Assembly: GCA_038363925.1 (NCBI GenBank)
Contig: JAQQWL010000013.1
Location: 1,364,001-1,428,000, forward strand
Reading direction: 5' to 3'
Length of the DNA stretch: 64,000 nt
From: Apiospora phragmitis
Lineage: Eukaryota > Ascomycota > Sordariomycetes > Amphisphaeriales > Apiosporaceae
Translations under genes and position numbers: made by a program
Notes under the pieces: model-generated
What the model saw: only the letters and a program-made list of their open reading frames with translations
The model's database searches: none
Told to the model about the DNA's origin: nothing
Shown: in pieces, positions 48,742 through 60,217 of the stretch
Layout of the letters: every line of letters starts with the position of its first letter
Numbering within the stretch: position 1 is the first letter of the stretch

Positions 48742-50775
48742 CAATTTTTTATCAATTTATTACCTTCTCTAGGTTTGTTCCTATGTCAGATATTTTGCCT
48801 GGTGACTTGGGCACCTATTAATGTAGAGATCATACACGCCCATATCTTGTGCTAGTGGCAGGTCATGAATCGCAAAGGCATTACCTTCCTTCTCAGCTGT
48901 CTAGGTTAGCATATTCTAAGCTAGTATTCCTTTCCTATGGCTACCAGTCTAGTTGGTAGAGAAGCATGTATTAGTGAACTTTTACACGTGGTTGTTGGAA
49001 CTAGCTCGTTTTGCCGTCAATGTGGGGTCTGGATAGGAGGCAAGGGGTTTGCTAGACTGCCCTCAGCAGATGAGCCAAATGATTTCTGGAGCTTTTCGCG
49101 AATTGCATGCGGCGGTTGATAGACCGCTTCGGACATGCCCTCTATAGAATGGCGAAACTCACATTGATGGATCCCATCCATCGTCTCAGTTCGCCCTGAT
49201 GAGCTCCGATGCCTTGAGATCAATGCGCCGGAGGTTATGCGAGATGGAATGGACATCCTGATCAAACCTAGCCACGAGATTAAGGCAAACGAACTCGTTT
49301 GCAAGGCAGAACGCGAGATGCGCGATGGGGTCCTGTTCGGCGCCAACACCTTCATCACCCAACACGTACGACCCAGGATGATTCCGGCTCTGCCCATTGT
49401 CCCGAACATCCAGGTACCAGGCAAATGGCACAACAAGAAGGCTGGCCGCGTCGCCGGGCCGGACATGGCCTCTTTCAGCGACCTCGGCAGCGGCAGCGGC
49501 AGGTTAAGCAGATGCATGACGGCGTGGAGGCGGGATTCACCTGCATACCTATCTGGGCCTTCGTAGCTGGGATATCTTATTCGTGCTGGGCCAGAAGAGA
49601 GAGTCGCCTAGCGCCACGGCTTCGAAGTATGACATGGCCCAATGGACGGCTTCGAAGATGAGTATGTTTCTGGCTCCTCATCCCTGGCCAATGGTGGTGT
49701 TTTGGATAATGCCTTCCACGATGAGCTCCCCGGGAGGTGGATGTTACACCCGCCACCACCTACCCCGACTGGTGGTAGTGGGCAGTAGTAGTATGCTTAA
49801 CAACGTTGCCTCTTGACCTCGAAAGAAGCGAACGTCGTTAGATCTACCCGAGATACCTTCTGTATGTCTGGATTGATTGGCCAGGATCAGTATGTAGTTA
49901 CCTACTTGGGTGTTTTCGATTGCAAGCATATCTGCAGTCATGGGTAGAAACACATGCCAAGAAGGGTTCGAGGTTTCCGCTACAAGCCCGCCAACATGAA
50001 GCGTGGGAGAGACAAGAAAGAACGGCCTTACTGCATATTCGGTTGGTTGGACTACGACAAGATCACTTGCACAGGGGGGACAGCGTGAGAACTGAAGAAA
50101 GACACCCCCGGCATACAAAATAACTATCACAAGGAACAGGATGCCTTACGGACTGACCGAGCGTCTGTACCTACTTACCTTTTCCTCAATGTAAGGACAG
50201 CATTGGCGAGACGAGCATTCCGGGTCTACAATCCAATAAGAACGCGGTCAATCTGGGCAGTTCTGCATTACTGAGATATGATTGTCGTTCATCTTGGAGC
50301 GGCGTAGCAGGACATTGGAGTTCTGTTCCGCCATCATTCATCCAAAACAAGTGCATTCTTTTGCAACTTTTCACCTTACTGGGTTTACTCCCCCAGAAGC
50401 TCACTCGATTCTCACATTCTCTTAGCATTGGAATTGGTAGGCCTTAAGCAAAAATTTTCATTTCGCTTGTCGTTGCCTTACCTTCAAAATCAACAACCAC
50501 ATTTTCCCTCCTCCAGTCCAACCACACACAATCAACCCATCTTCATCAAAGAAATCTTCTGGATTTTTTTCTTCTCACTCAGAAGACATTCTTACTTGGG
50601 AATTGCATTTACATTTCTAAACCCTTAGAATTTGCATTTGCCTTCCCAAATCCCTCTGAGTTGCAGCTGCATTTCAGAGTCAACTTACCTCCGCCCTTCT
50701 CACTCCAAGTTCCTCCCACCAAACCATACATACTTACCTACCTACTCACAGTCCACCTTGCATTATTCTCTAATC
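48742..50775. other. Intergenic (2.0 kb) with one possible gene remnant
   Basis: Mostly empty. From about 49172 to 49566 a plus-strand frame shows more protein-like text than its surroundings (WIPSIVSVRPDELRCLEINA, then SHEIKANELVCKAEREMRD, FGANTFITQHV). The frame then seems to shift to QVKQMHDGVEAGFTCIPIW. I cannot name a family; it may be a decayed gene or chance. The stretch 50430-50775 is rich in CA/CT and is the likely old 5' leader of the helicase relic. Confidence 0.4.
48745..48750 (+). terminator. RNA polymerase III T-run terminator
   Basis: Six consecutive T residues start four bases after the discriminator base of tRNA-Pro. Confidence 0.85.
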
Positions 50776-53700
50776 ATGGATCTCGGAAATATTCCGCGGC
50801 GTCACAGCAACGGAATTGTTGTTCAAGTCACAAGTCATCCTGCGAAAAATCAAGCATCCGACAACGGATCTGATGTCCCGAAACACCAAGAACAATCTCA
50901 AGACTCCGCTTGGGGACAGCAAGTACATGAGCAAACCGGCAACCATAAAGTCAATCAATCGCAAGATTCCGTCTGGGGACCGCAAGAATCAGTTCAAACT
51001 GGAAGCCAAGAAGTCCAACCATCTCCATTTGGTAAGGAGAAGTTCAATGTCCATGCTGGCAAAGTCCATTCCCAGTCAGCCTTGATGAATACATCACGTC
51101 GATAGGAAATTCGCGAGATGCTGTCGGAAACCACTCGGTGATACGCTTTTTCGGTGCACGCCTTGGCTATGGCCAGCTGACTATTGCACATAACTTCATC
51201 AGCAGCAGGGGCAAACAATACCAATTTGCAACTACGTCGTTGTCCGTCTTGCATTCCGATATAGACGATAATTTCTATGGTCACGCTAACAAGAACCCGG
51301 GCTCCGATGAACGCAATCCTCATGTCACCAAATGGTATGCTCAGTTGGGTCTCCACCTCTCGAAGCAGGATCTCGAGGGTATAGTTTTGGACGATGTCCA
51401 AGTTTACCAGATGTCCGTCATTGTCGAGGGCAAGGGGTTGAAGCACGCCATTGACCCAGAGGTCATGGCCAAGATGAAGACCATGCGCCTCAGTGGCCAT
51501 GAAGAAGCCGTCGAGGCTGTGAGTAACATGTTCTCCAAAAGACAGAAGACCAGATTCACCTTCTTCTGTCCTGGATTTGATGATCAATGTGCTAGAGAAT
51601 TGTTAACCTTCAGCGAATCTCGTCTCCGCACCGAAGATGATCCTTATGGCGGCATGTTCAACAAGGTCCCTTCCACGATGTACTTCACCAACCTCAACCA
51701 GCTGGCGGACCTCACCGAAGTGCGCGCAGAAGTCCGAGAAAACGCAGTGACCTACTTCGAGAACATCGGTGAGTTCACAGCACGATTCTCGTATGGTTCG
51801 CGCAATGAGCATATCTTGTCCGAGGCCATCTCAGCACTCCTCGAAACCCGTGACCAAATGGGCATATACACCCGTATCCCCTATGCCCAAATCGATGGCC
51901 GGGATGTTGCAGGTCTCATCGGTCTTCCCAAACCCACACGGGTCAACGCACTTCCTCGCATGGACGAAGTCTTCGAGATAGTGCCTCAGGGCTTGACTTA
52001 CAAGACAGACCGCACCTGAATCCAAGCCTAACGCGAGTGAGCAAATCCACTGGCTAGCCAAAACCCTTGCAAACTTCTGGCAGGAGGCAAAAAATAATGG
52101 TGAAGATCAGAAGGGGAAGAAGGCGTATTTCCGTGAAAAGATACAGGAGATTATGAGACCTGCACAGAAGGTTGAGCAGATCAAAGACCGAGAGCGCTAC
52201 CTGGATGCTTGGGCTGCCCACCTCATGCCTACATTCAAGGACAACCAGCGTGAGTCCCCGGCCGATCACAGAGCTAGGCTCGAGAATTATGCCGCCCAAG
52301 CTGTCAAGCTTTTCCAAACAAACGAGGCTCCTCGAGTCATTGGCCGCCGTATTGCTGTTCCCCCGTGGTTGGCAAATTGGGCATCACACTGGTACTATGT
52401 ACTGAACCCTCGACAGCGGAACTGGCCAAAGGATTCGCCTGTCGAGCGACCTCTGGTAGATATACATTGGCCTCTGTTTCCTGCAGAGAAATGTCAGCAC
52501 TACACAAATCAACAAGTGCAGAAGGCACTTGCAACCAAGGCCTTCCCCTTGAAGATCGTGCGAACTTGCCATGACGATACAGTCGTGGCTCAGCTTGGTG
52601 GCATTGCGATAGCGACAAGTGAGCACGGCAAGGAGACATCCTTTGGCAATTATGTGGGTTGTTGCTTACGCTTCGGAGACTGATGATGAACGTGATCCCG
52701 CAGACTTCTTCCCCGTAGCGGAACACATTCGTGATCGCATTGCTGGAAAATACTTTCAATCTTGCGCCTACGCCTCCACTGGAAACAGACGGCACCGGAA
52801 AGCTGCCCCTGTTGAGTCTGCCCTTGAGGCACATAAGGTATCGACTCAGGGTGCTCCTGGCATCGAAGCGGATGTCGTTGAACCAGTACCTCGGAAGCTA
52901 CAAGATTTCGCAGCAGGTGCTCCGTCAGCGGAAACCCTCGAGGAAGATGATCAGATAATTGAATAAGTAACTTCAATACCCCGCATTTCAAAGGAGGCAT
53001 CCAATCGCTTGCTCGAAGCCTATCTCAATTTGTCCGACGAGCAGAAACAGGTCTACCTGAAGAAGGACATGCCGTTCGGAACTCTGCTTTGCAATGGCTG
53101 CCCCGGATCAGGCAAATCAGCTGTGGCATTGACCTTGGGATTGACCATGCAATGCAGTCTACCACCATAGATGAGAATCGCCTCAAGGAGCTCGTGACGA
53201 AGTCCCAGTCAAAGTCCAAGAAGTCTACTCCGGACAAGCTCGCTCACGATACAACAGAGGCGGAACTGGCTGAACATTTCAAGCTCAGCACTGTTGACAT
53301 GATTCAGGCGGAATAAAAGGACACTGAAGGGTATTACAAGCGTAATCCTACTACATACACGAAGGATGACGCCAAGGCATTGAAGGAAAATCTCAGCAAG
53401 CTGGAGCTGATGATCATCAACCAGTCAGATGTCATTCTCGGAACCCCAGCGGCCCTCTCAAAGCTGTCCCGCCGCAAGGGTCTTGCTATCTTCGTCTGCT
53501 GTATCTTCATTGACGAAGCTTACCGCATGAGTGAACCCAACACCTGGGCTGTGCTGTCTGCCTTCAAAGACGCACCCTTCCGAATCATGGCTGGTGACCT
53601 CAAACAGCTGGGACCTTTGGTGTTAACCTCGAGATCCGATCACAATCAGTCCTCCGAGACGTGCTTAACAGGCGTTTTTAGCAGGCAGCTGGCATTACCT

Positions 53701-55057
53701 CTAGCCTCCAGGATGGAACGTGGTGGTGTGCAGCCAGTTACCTTGCGGATCAATCACCGCGCATGTGGGAATGTTTCTAATTTTTGTTCCCAGAAGTTTT
53801 ATTTCGGAGCCATGCTCGAATCCCAACCTGATTCGGCATTCAAGGAAGAGAGAGAGATGCACTAAGATCGTGCGTTCGATGGTGCATAAGGACCTTCGTG
53901 GAAGCGTGTTCAATTTCGATCTCATTGATTCCAAAGAGACCGAGACAGGCAGTAGCTTCGTTAACTTCATGCATGCACGATACATTGCAGAAATCGTCTT
54001 CAGATTGCATTACCAGAATGCCCCAGGACTGCTAGACAGGAAGCTGGGACATGGGAAGCGTGCAACTATCCTGATTGCCGCCTTTTACAGCGAGCAAGTT
54101 CAAGTCATCATCAATGAGCTCGCTCGCCTGCCCAAACAAGTCTGTTGGAAGGATGGCATCAAAGTCACAACAGTAGACGGGGCCCAAGGCGATGAAGCTG
54201 ACATCGTCATCATTGATCATTTCCGTTCATCGAGGCTAGGTTTCACTGGAGAACATCGACGTGTCAACGTGGCATACTCTAGAGCACGATTCATCAATAT
54301 CTCAGTACTCAGCTCCAAGACTGTTTCCCGTAAGGACTATAAGACTGGCGATTCAGGCAAAGACATCATCCTTCGCCAACACAACTATGCCAAAGCCAGG
54401 AATGCCCATACCGAGATCAAGGCCGAAGATACTGTGTTCTGCCAGCGATGCTTCGGAAAACCCCCTAAAGATAAATGCACAAACGATGTGTACTGTCCAC
54501 ATTGTAACCTCAACACCCATCATATCCGTAACTGCAGGCGCGTCAAGGAATGCCTGAATGAAGCCATTCCACTAGACTTGGTAGTCGCCGCTAGCAGTTC
54601 CTGAGTGTGCGATTCCTAACTGAAGGAGTCATCCGAACTGCAAGTATCGAGGATATGCCGGATTCCACAGAAGATGTTGCTGCTTTCGTAGCATCCCTTA
54701 CTTGTCCAGCGTACATTAATCGCCCGTACACTTCTGGATGGCTCGCTAATCTGGATCGACCTGCCCTAAGAATGGTTATTCTGAACCCCATTCTTTGAAT
54801 GCTCCATTCTATTTCCAAAGTGTTAACTAAACGATGGGATTAGAATAGAGGGGAAAAAAGTCAAAACGTGTGAGGAAATAAGCTAGGAGCTTATTAGAAA
54901 TCCCGGCATAGGCAGACCTTGGAGTGAGCGTGCCAGCCGCCCTGCTGACAAGGAGGCTGCTGCCAAGCGGGAGAGCAGAAAACGCGGTCATGGTGGAGAT
55001 GATGATGATGAAGCAGGTCCGTCTTCATCGAAAGGCAAAGGCAAGGCCAAAGCATAA
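50776..55057 (+). pseudogene. Decayed UPF1-like superfamily 1 helicase with C-terminal zinc knuckle
   Basis: Fragments in order: a disordered N-terminus (MDLGNIPRRHSNGIVVQVTS, 50776); an N-terminal domain (about 51075-52015); a linker (52020-52960); the P-loop GCPGSGKSA at about 53095; motif II IDEAYR at about 53512; motif III GDLKQLGP; a motif IV-like RINHRA; motif V TVDGAQGDEADIVIID (about 54172); and motif VI RVNVAYSRAR. A Cys/His-rich region follows (CQRC...CPHC...HHIRNC, about 54440-54550), then a Lys-rich tail ending at TAA 55055-55057. Damage: in-frame TAA at 52964-52966 and 53314-53316, each one C-to-T change from a Gln codon that would fit; several frame shifts of both signs; and apparent loss of the region between motifs I and II. 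After motif VI the text is interrupted at 54604-54900. Such helicases act on RNA or DNA in the NAM7/UPF1 family; this copy cannot encode a complete enzyme. Confidence 0.75.
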
Positions 55058-55564
55058 AATATCCTATTCCTTCGATAATATGGACGAGACATAAGAAACA
55101 ATGATCGTATGCGCTGGCAAGTTGTGGTTTTGGTAGATAAGTACATTAGGTACACAGTTCCCCCGTCTGGCCATGGTTTCCGGGTTTCCATGGCTGTCAC
55201 GCAAATGCGAGATGGCAGCTAATCCCGCAGGACATATTAAATCCTACAATTTGATCTTTACCATGCCGCAGCCATTTGAGATTGAGCCTGTCCGCCCAAT
55301 GAGCATAGCTGACACATGCATTTATCCAGTGTATCTCTGGAGCCGGACTCTCCGCCTAGCGTCCGATAACAATCGGCCTTGGCATCGGAGCTTCTACCGG
55401 TTGAAGGTATACTCACTTTTGAGGGACCTGGCTGCGACTTGATTTCCTTATTGGAAGATTCTGGTTTGACTCATGTTACTGTTTTTCTTTGCCAGGTTTC
55501 TCCAATTAGATGACTACTGAGTCGACTTATACATCATTTTTCAACTCTCCGAAAGGCAAACAGT
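55058..55564. other. Intergenic
   Basis: Short gap between the helicase relic and the aminotransferase. An upstream ATG at 55510 opens a different frame that overlaps the aminotransferase start and runs as a shadow. No other feature was seen. Confidence 0.5.
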
Positions 55565-57113
55565 ATGAGCAGCAATACCATGAAGCCCATAAACCTGCAG
55601 ACAGGCTGGCCCTCCGCACGGCTATGCGCATCAGCCGCTATACTCAACGGCGCTCAACAGGTGCTCACTTCCGAGACGGAAGCAGGCCCCGCAATACTCT
55701 ACGGCCCACGCATCGGACACGCACCACTGCGCGAGAGTCTGGCGACATGGCTGAGCAACTTTTACGCCCAGTCGACGGCTGGGGCCCCGACAACCAAGGA
55801 TCGCATCGCCATCAGCAACGGCGCCTCGGGGAACCTGGCCAACATCCTGCAGAAGTTCGCGGACCCGCTCTACACGCGTGCCATCTTCTTGGCCGAGCCC
55901 ACGTACTTCCTGGCCTGCCCTATCATGGAGGACAACGGGTTCCGCGGAAAGCTGCGGGGCGTGCCCGAGGGCGGGCCGGAACACGGGGGGCTGGATCTCG
56001 AGTTTCTGCGCCAGCGCTTGCACGAAACCGAGACGGAGGCGGTCCGGACAGCCGCCGAGAGTGGGCGCGCGGATGCGCCGGTCCTGAAGGCGGGGCCTTC
56101 GTACCCCAAGGTGTTCAAGTACATCATCTACGTGGTGCCGACGTTCGCGAACCCCAGCGGGAAAACCATGGCGGAGCGGACGCGCCGAAAGCTCGTTCGC
56201 ATGGCACGCGAGTTCGATGCGCTGGTTATTTCGGACGATGTGTATGACTACCTGCGTTGGCCAGCTAGTCCGACAGGAGACGATGGCACGACGGTGGCCT
56301 TACCTCCTCTTCCTCCTCCTCCATCTAGACTAGTGGATATTGACTGCGGGATGGACGGATACGACGGGGACTGGGGAAACACACTTAGCAATGGATCATT
56401 TTCCAAGATCATTGGGCCGGGAGTGAGAGTTGGCTGGGCTGACTGCGCGCCGAGATTGGCTTTTGAATTAGGCGAGGTGTGAGTTTCTTCTCCTGCGATC
56501 TAACACTTGTATCCTGTGCACCAACCCCCCTAGGAGCCAGTTTGGAGGAGCACAATAGAGCTGATTTGATGGTATTAGCGGCTCGTCGAGCTCAGGCGGC
56601 GGTCCTGCGCATTTGTCTTCCACCTTCGTGGACAAGATGATTCGGGGCGGTGAACTAGATGCGCACATCCAGACAGTTTTGATCCCGACGTACAGGAGGC
56701 GGTATCACGCCATGATGGGATGCATCGCGCAAATGTTGCTTCCTCTCGGTGTGAAGGTCGAGTCTAGCATGCCTGAGGAGGAACCTATTACAGCTCTCGC
56801 CGGTGGCTTCTTTGTTTACCTGCGGCTCCCGGATGATGTCCCACATGCGCGGACAGTCGCATCCGTGGCACTGCGGGAACAGGGGCTACGAATCGCCTTC
56901 GGGCACCTGTTTGTTGTGGCTGGGAATAAAGAAAGCATCGCCAGAGCAGAAGGCCCGGGAGGCATCGCGAGATGTTTCCGGCTGTGCTGGGCTTGGCATG
57001 AAGAGGAAGAGATACGGGAGGGGGTGCAGCGGTTAGCGGATACACTTGTGTCTATACGAGAGAGTATATCGAGGGGGGAGGCTATTTGGGAAGAAGCGAT
57101 TGGCGTACGTTGA
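55565..57113 (+). CDS. PLP-dependent class I aminotransferase
   Basis: Two exons: 55565-56478 and 56579-57113 (TGA), 482 aa, with a 100-nt intron (GTGAGT...GTATTAG). The start MSSNTMKPINLQTGWPS was chosen because INLQTGWPS is the usual opening of this family; the ATG at 55510 is out of frame. Fold-type I signatures are present: LYGPRIGHAPLRESLATWLS, ISNGASGNLANIL (cofactor phosphate region), YYV-like IIYVVPTFANPSGKTM, DALVISDDVYDYLRW (Asp and Tyr of the cofactor pocket), and SNGSFSKIIGPGVRVGWADC with the Schiff-base Lys. It resembles fungal Aro8/2-aminoadipate-type aminotransferases, which move amino groups between aromatic or branched amino acids, aminoadipate and 2-oxoglutarate. The exact substrate cannot be read from sequence. 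A proline-rich insert (LPPLPPPPS) lies before the Lys motif. An alternative acceptor at 56533 would leave the frame closed. Confidence 0.85.
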
Positions 57114-58198
57114 AGTAGCCATGTTCTCAGCATGAATTGACTTCGCATTTGTTCATTGGCTTAAGGCTATAATATGCTACCAGGGAAGATTGATCTACGA
57201 CTGATGTATATATTAAGACTTTTATACTTAGGAACTGGCTGCTATGCACCTAAAATGTGCCACTGGACCTCAAGTATAGAAACAACAGCCTACCAACAGC
57301 ACATCCTACCCCGTTGTCTTCTGATCTTCTTTTGATGCATCGATTCCATACTGCTGATGCGTGTTACAGCTTTCTGATAATAAATAACATACTGCTCAAG
57401 TCGGCAGTAGAGTATTCTTTGTCGCATGACTTTTGTTATTGTTGTCATGAAGGCTGCCTAAGTCTTCGAGCATGTATGTATGAGGGGCAACTGTGGCGGG
57501 GCACTATCATCCCCTGCATTCCATGGTTAATAATGCACTGGACTGGGCTGGCTGGATGTAACCGATCCCCCCCCCCCCTGTACCCCAGCAAAAAGAGACC
57601 CTGGATGCATTTATTGCCAAAACACGCGACCCGCGGCCACCCATCCGCTTCCCCTATTTAAATGAATTGAGTCGTCATGCTGAATCGACTTATCATTACT
57701 CTACGGTAGCCGCCTCAAGCACCACTGGACCGACGTATCTGCCCAACCCAAAGTCTGTTAGACTTGGATGTAGCTCAATCAGCTCGTGTGCTGAACTCTG
57801 GCCAGCAAGCTCCAAGCCTGCCACACACACACAGCTGTCCTGCATGTACAACTCAACCTGGCGAACCTTCCAATCAAGCACTTAATGAGGGACCTACTAC
57901 GCTCAAGCTTCACCTAGCCTTTCCCCCACGGAACACCAGAACCCACGACCGAGACCAAAAGCTCCACAAACAACCCACGAGACCTTGCTCAGCCGTTGCT
58001 TTGCTTACTTGGTTACCATCTGGCGAGGCTCGACCGGCGCATGATGCGATAAGCACCCACCTTGGGACAGACGATGCCTCTGGTGCTAGTTGCCACCACT
58101 TTGACGTCCCGGCCTACGAGCAGTTTACGCGACAAATATAGTCGGGAACAACCCGCTCACCCCCGACTGTTGGTCCATAAGAGAACGGTCATGACCAA
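57114..58198. other. Intergenic
   Basis: 3' flank of the aminotransferase and promoter of the RBR ligase. A C10 run lies at about 57569-57578. Short frames are not convincing; the 134-codon frame at 57257-57661 has no domain. Confidence 0.5.
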
Positions 58199-60217
58199 AT
58201 GTTTCGCCGATCATCGCCCCCTATGTTCCTTCCTACTTTCCTGAACCCTTCAGGGAGCCGCAGCAGCTCACACAAGTCCAAGTCTTCGAAGACGTCGCCC
58301 GAGACCACCCCCGTCCGTTCCCGCAGCCCCGATCCGTCTCTGGCCGATTATCTGTACGATGAGTCGCAGCTCGAACCCCCACCGCCATTGCCCAAGGAAC
58401 TCCTGGGCTTGAACACATGCCTGGAGATCCTGGCCACCATCTTCCCCGATGTCCAGGTAGAGGTCTTCCGCGAGATGCTAGCGAGCTTCTCGGAAGAGTC
58501 AAGGTTGGAAGTCATTGCGGATGCTATGCTCAAGAACCCCGCTGCATGGGTCAAAGGACGACGCAGACTGCGAGGTGGCCAGAAAGAGGGCGAGGCAGCA
58601 ATAGACGAGCCCCCGGTGCCACCGGCCGAGGCTTTTAGAGGCTCCGATTACCGAAACGCTGTCAGAACGCTGGCTTGGCAGGAGTTCAAAGGCCTGTCGA
58701 AATCTGCCATCGACGCAGTGCTCTCCGAGTCCAACTATTCATACCTGGACGCCCGGCCGACGCTGGTGAACCTGTCTTCCAAGTCGTGGAAGTTCACAAT
58801 ATCGTCTATGCTGTTTCGGCGGAAACCGGTAACCACTGGCGAAGCACAGAACCACCCCTTGGTCGTGTGGAAGTCATCAGGCCAAGGATACATAGTCCCG
58901 ACGATCAAGTCAACGGGCAACGCTGCGCTGGACAAGGAACTATTCCACGAGCTCATCGTACCACTGAAACAACGCGAAGCGACCACCAGAGAAGAGAGCG
59001 ACCGCACTCTCGCGATGACCCTACACACCGAGGAGGCCGAGGCCGCCGAAGCTACGTATGAATGCGCCTGTTGCTTCACAGAAGCTACGTTTGAGGAGTT
59101 CACAACATGCAATACGAGTGAGGGACACATGATCTGCTTCCGCTGTGTCCAGCACTCCATTACCGAGGCCATCTTTGGACAGGGTTGGCATAGGAGCATC
59201 AACAAAGATACTGGCACTTTACACTGCCCTGCAGTGGCATCCCAGGAGTGCAAGGGCTGTATTTCGGCAGAGCACATCCATCGTGCCATGCTTCAAGAGA
59301 AAACCGGAGCCGAGGTGCTGCGCAAGTTTGATCAGCGGCTCGCGGATCACGATCTTCTGTCGAGCAACCTCCCGCTCATCAGGTGTCCGTTCTGCAACTA
59401 TGCCGAAGTCGATGATTTGTATCTGCCGCAGTCTGCACGAAAGCGGATGAGGCTTCGCGCAAGAAATCTGCCCAACCTGATCTTCCTCCTATTCATAACA
59501 CTCTGCATCTTCCCCGTGTCCGTCCCGCTCATCGTCATCCTGACAGTGGCGGTGTTCTTTCTCTCCAGCATCGGCGTGGCTAGGAATTACGCAGTTTCGC
59601 ATTTCCGTGCTGCCGTCACCCGCCACCAGCGACGCCGTCACGGACTCAGATTTGTATGCCGTAACCCGGAGTGTGTGAAAGCATCGTGCATGTCGTGCTC
59701 GAAAGGCTGGGTCGATATTCACGTATGCCACGAGTCAGAGCTGGTGGCGCTGCGCACGGCGGTGGAACAGGCCATGTCGTTGGCCGTCAAGCGCGTGTGC
59801 CCTCGGTGCTACACGTCGTTCGTCAAGTCGGCCGGCTGCAACAAGCTGACCTGCCCCTGCGGCTACAAGATGTGCTACGTCTGCCGCGCCGACATCGGCG
59901 CGTCGAACCAGGGCTACAGCCACTTCTGCCAGCACTTCCGGCCCGAAGGCGACGGCCGCAAGTGCCTCGAGTGTCGCAAGTGCAACCTCTGGGAGGCGGA
60001 AGACCAGGAGGCCATCCTGCGCCAGGCCCGGGAGGACACGGAGCGCAAGTGGCGGGACGAGAACCGCGACATCTCGGCGGCGGAGCGGGCGTACCTCGAC
60101 ACGGGCGTCGCCAGCGGCGGCGCCGGCAAGGCGATGCAGAAGGTGCTGACGACAGGCCGCCTCCCGAGCGTGAACGACGTCTTTGATTTCTTCGTGGAGA
60201 CGCTGCTCGTGGTCTAG
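58199..60217 (+). CDS. RBR-type E3 ubiquitin ligase, RNF216/TRIAD3-like, with CUE-like region and membrane hairpin
   Basis: One intact exon, 672 aa, from ATG 58199 to TAG 60215-60217. Residues 1-60 are Ser-rich and disordered. Residues 69-115 (NTCLEILATIFPDVQVEVFR...) fit a ubiquitin-binding CUE domain. RING1 starts near residue 287: CACCFTEATFEEFTTCNTSE, GHMICFRCVQHSITEAIFG. The IBR begins CPFCNYAEVDDLY (about 399). Its second half, FVCRNPECVKASCMSCSKGW, comes only after two hydrophobic segments (about 424-440 and 442-460; LIFLLFITLCIFPV, SVPLIVILTVAVFFLSSIG). RING2 (about 533-580) is CPRCYTSFVKSAGCNKLTCP, CGYKMCYVCRADIG, HFCQHF. The Cys in NKLTCPCG is the probable thioester-forming residue. 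The TEAIFG, SAGCNKLTC and HFCQH text is typical of the RNF216 group. It likely ubiquitinates targets at an internal membrane; substrate unknown. Confidence 0.88.
   Translation: MFRRSSPPMFLPTFLNPSGSRSSSHKSKSSKTSPETTPVRSRSPDPSLADYLYDESQLEPPPPLPKELLGLNTCLEILATIFPDVQVEVFREMLASFSEESRLEVIADAMLKNPAAWVKGRRRLRGGQKEGEAAIDEPPVPPAEAFRGSDYRNAVRTLAWQEFKGLSKSAIDAVLSESNYSYLDARPTLVNLSSKSWKFTISSMLFRRKPVTTGEAQNHPLVVWKSSGQGYIVPTIKSTGNAALDKELFHELIVPLKQREATTREESDRTLAMTLHTEEAEAAEATYECACCFTEATFEEFTTCNTSEGHMICFRCVQHSITEAIFGQGWHRSINKDTGTLHCPAVASQECKGCISAEHIHRAMLQEKTGAEVLRKFDQRLADHDLLSSNLPLIRCPFCNYAEVDDLYLPQSARKRMRLRARNLPNLIFLLFITLCIFPVSVPLIVILTVAVFFLSSIGVARNYAVSHFRAAVTRHQRRRHGLRFVCRNPECVKASCMSCSKGWVDIHVCHESELVALRTAVEQAMSLAVKRVCPRCYTSFVKSAGCNKLTCPCGYKMCYVCRADIGASNQGYSHFCQHFRPEGDGRKCLECRKCNLWEAEDQEAILRQAREDTERKWRDENRDISAAERAYLDTGVASGGAGKAMQKVLTTGRLPSVNDVFDFFVETLLVV

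Noticed and set aside
55510..56247. Alternative aminotransferase start at ATG 55510 (245 codons)
   Set aside because: It is out of frame with the conserved PLP-enzyme text and quickly becomes Arg/Gly-rich shadow sequence.
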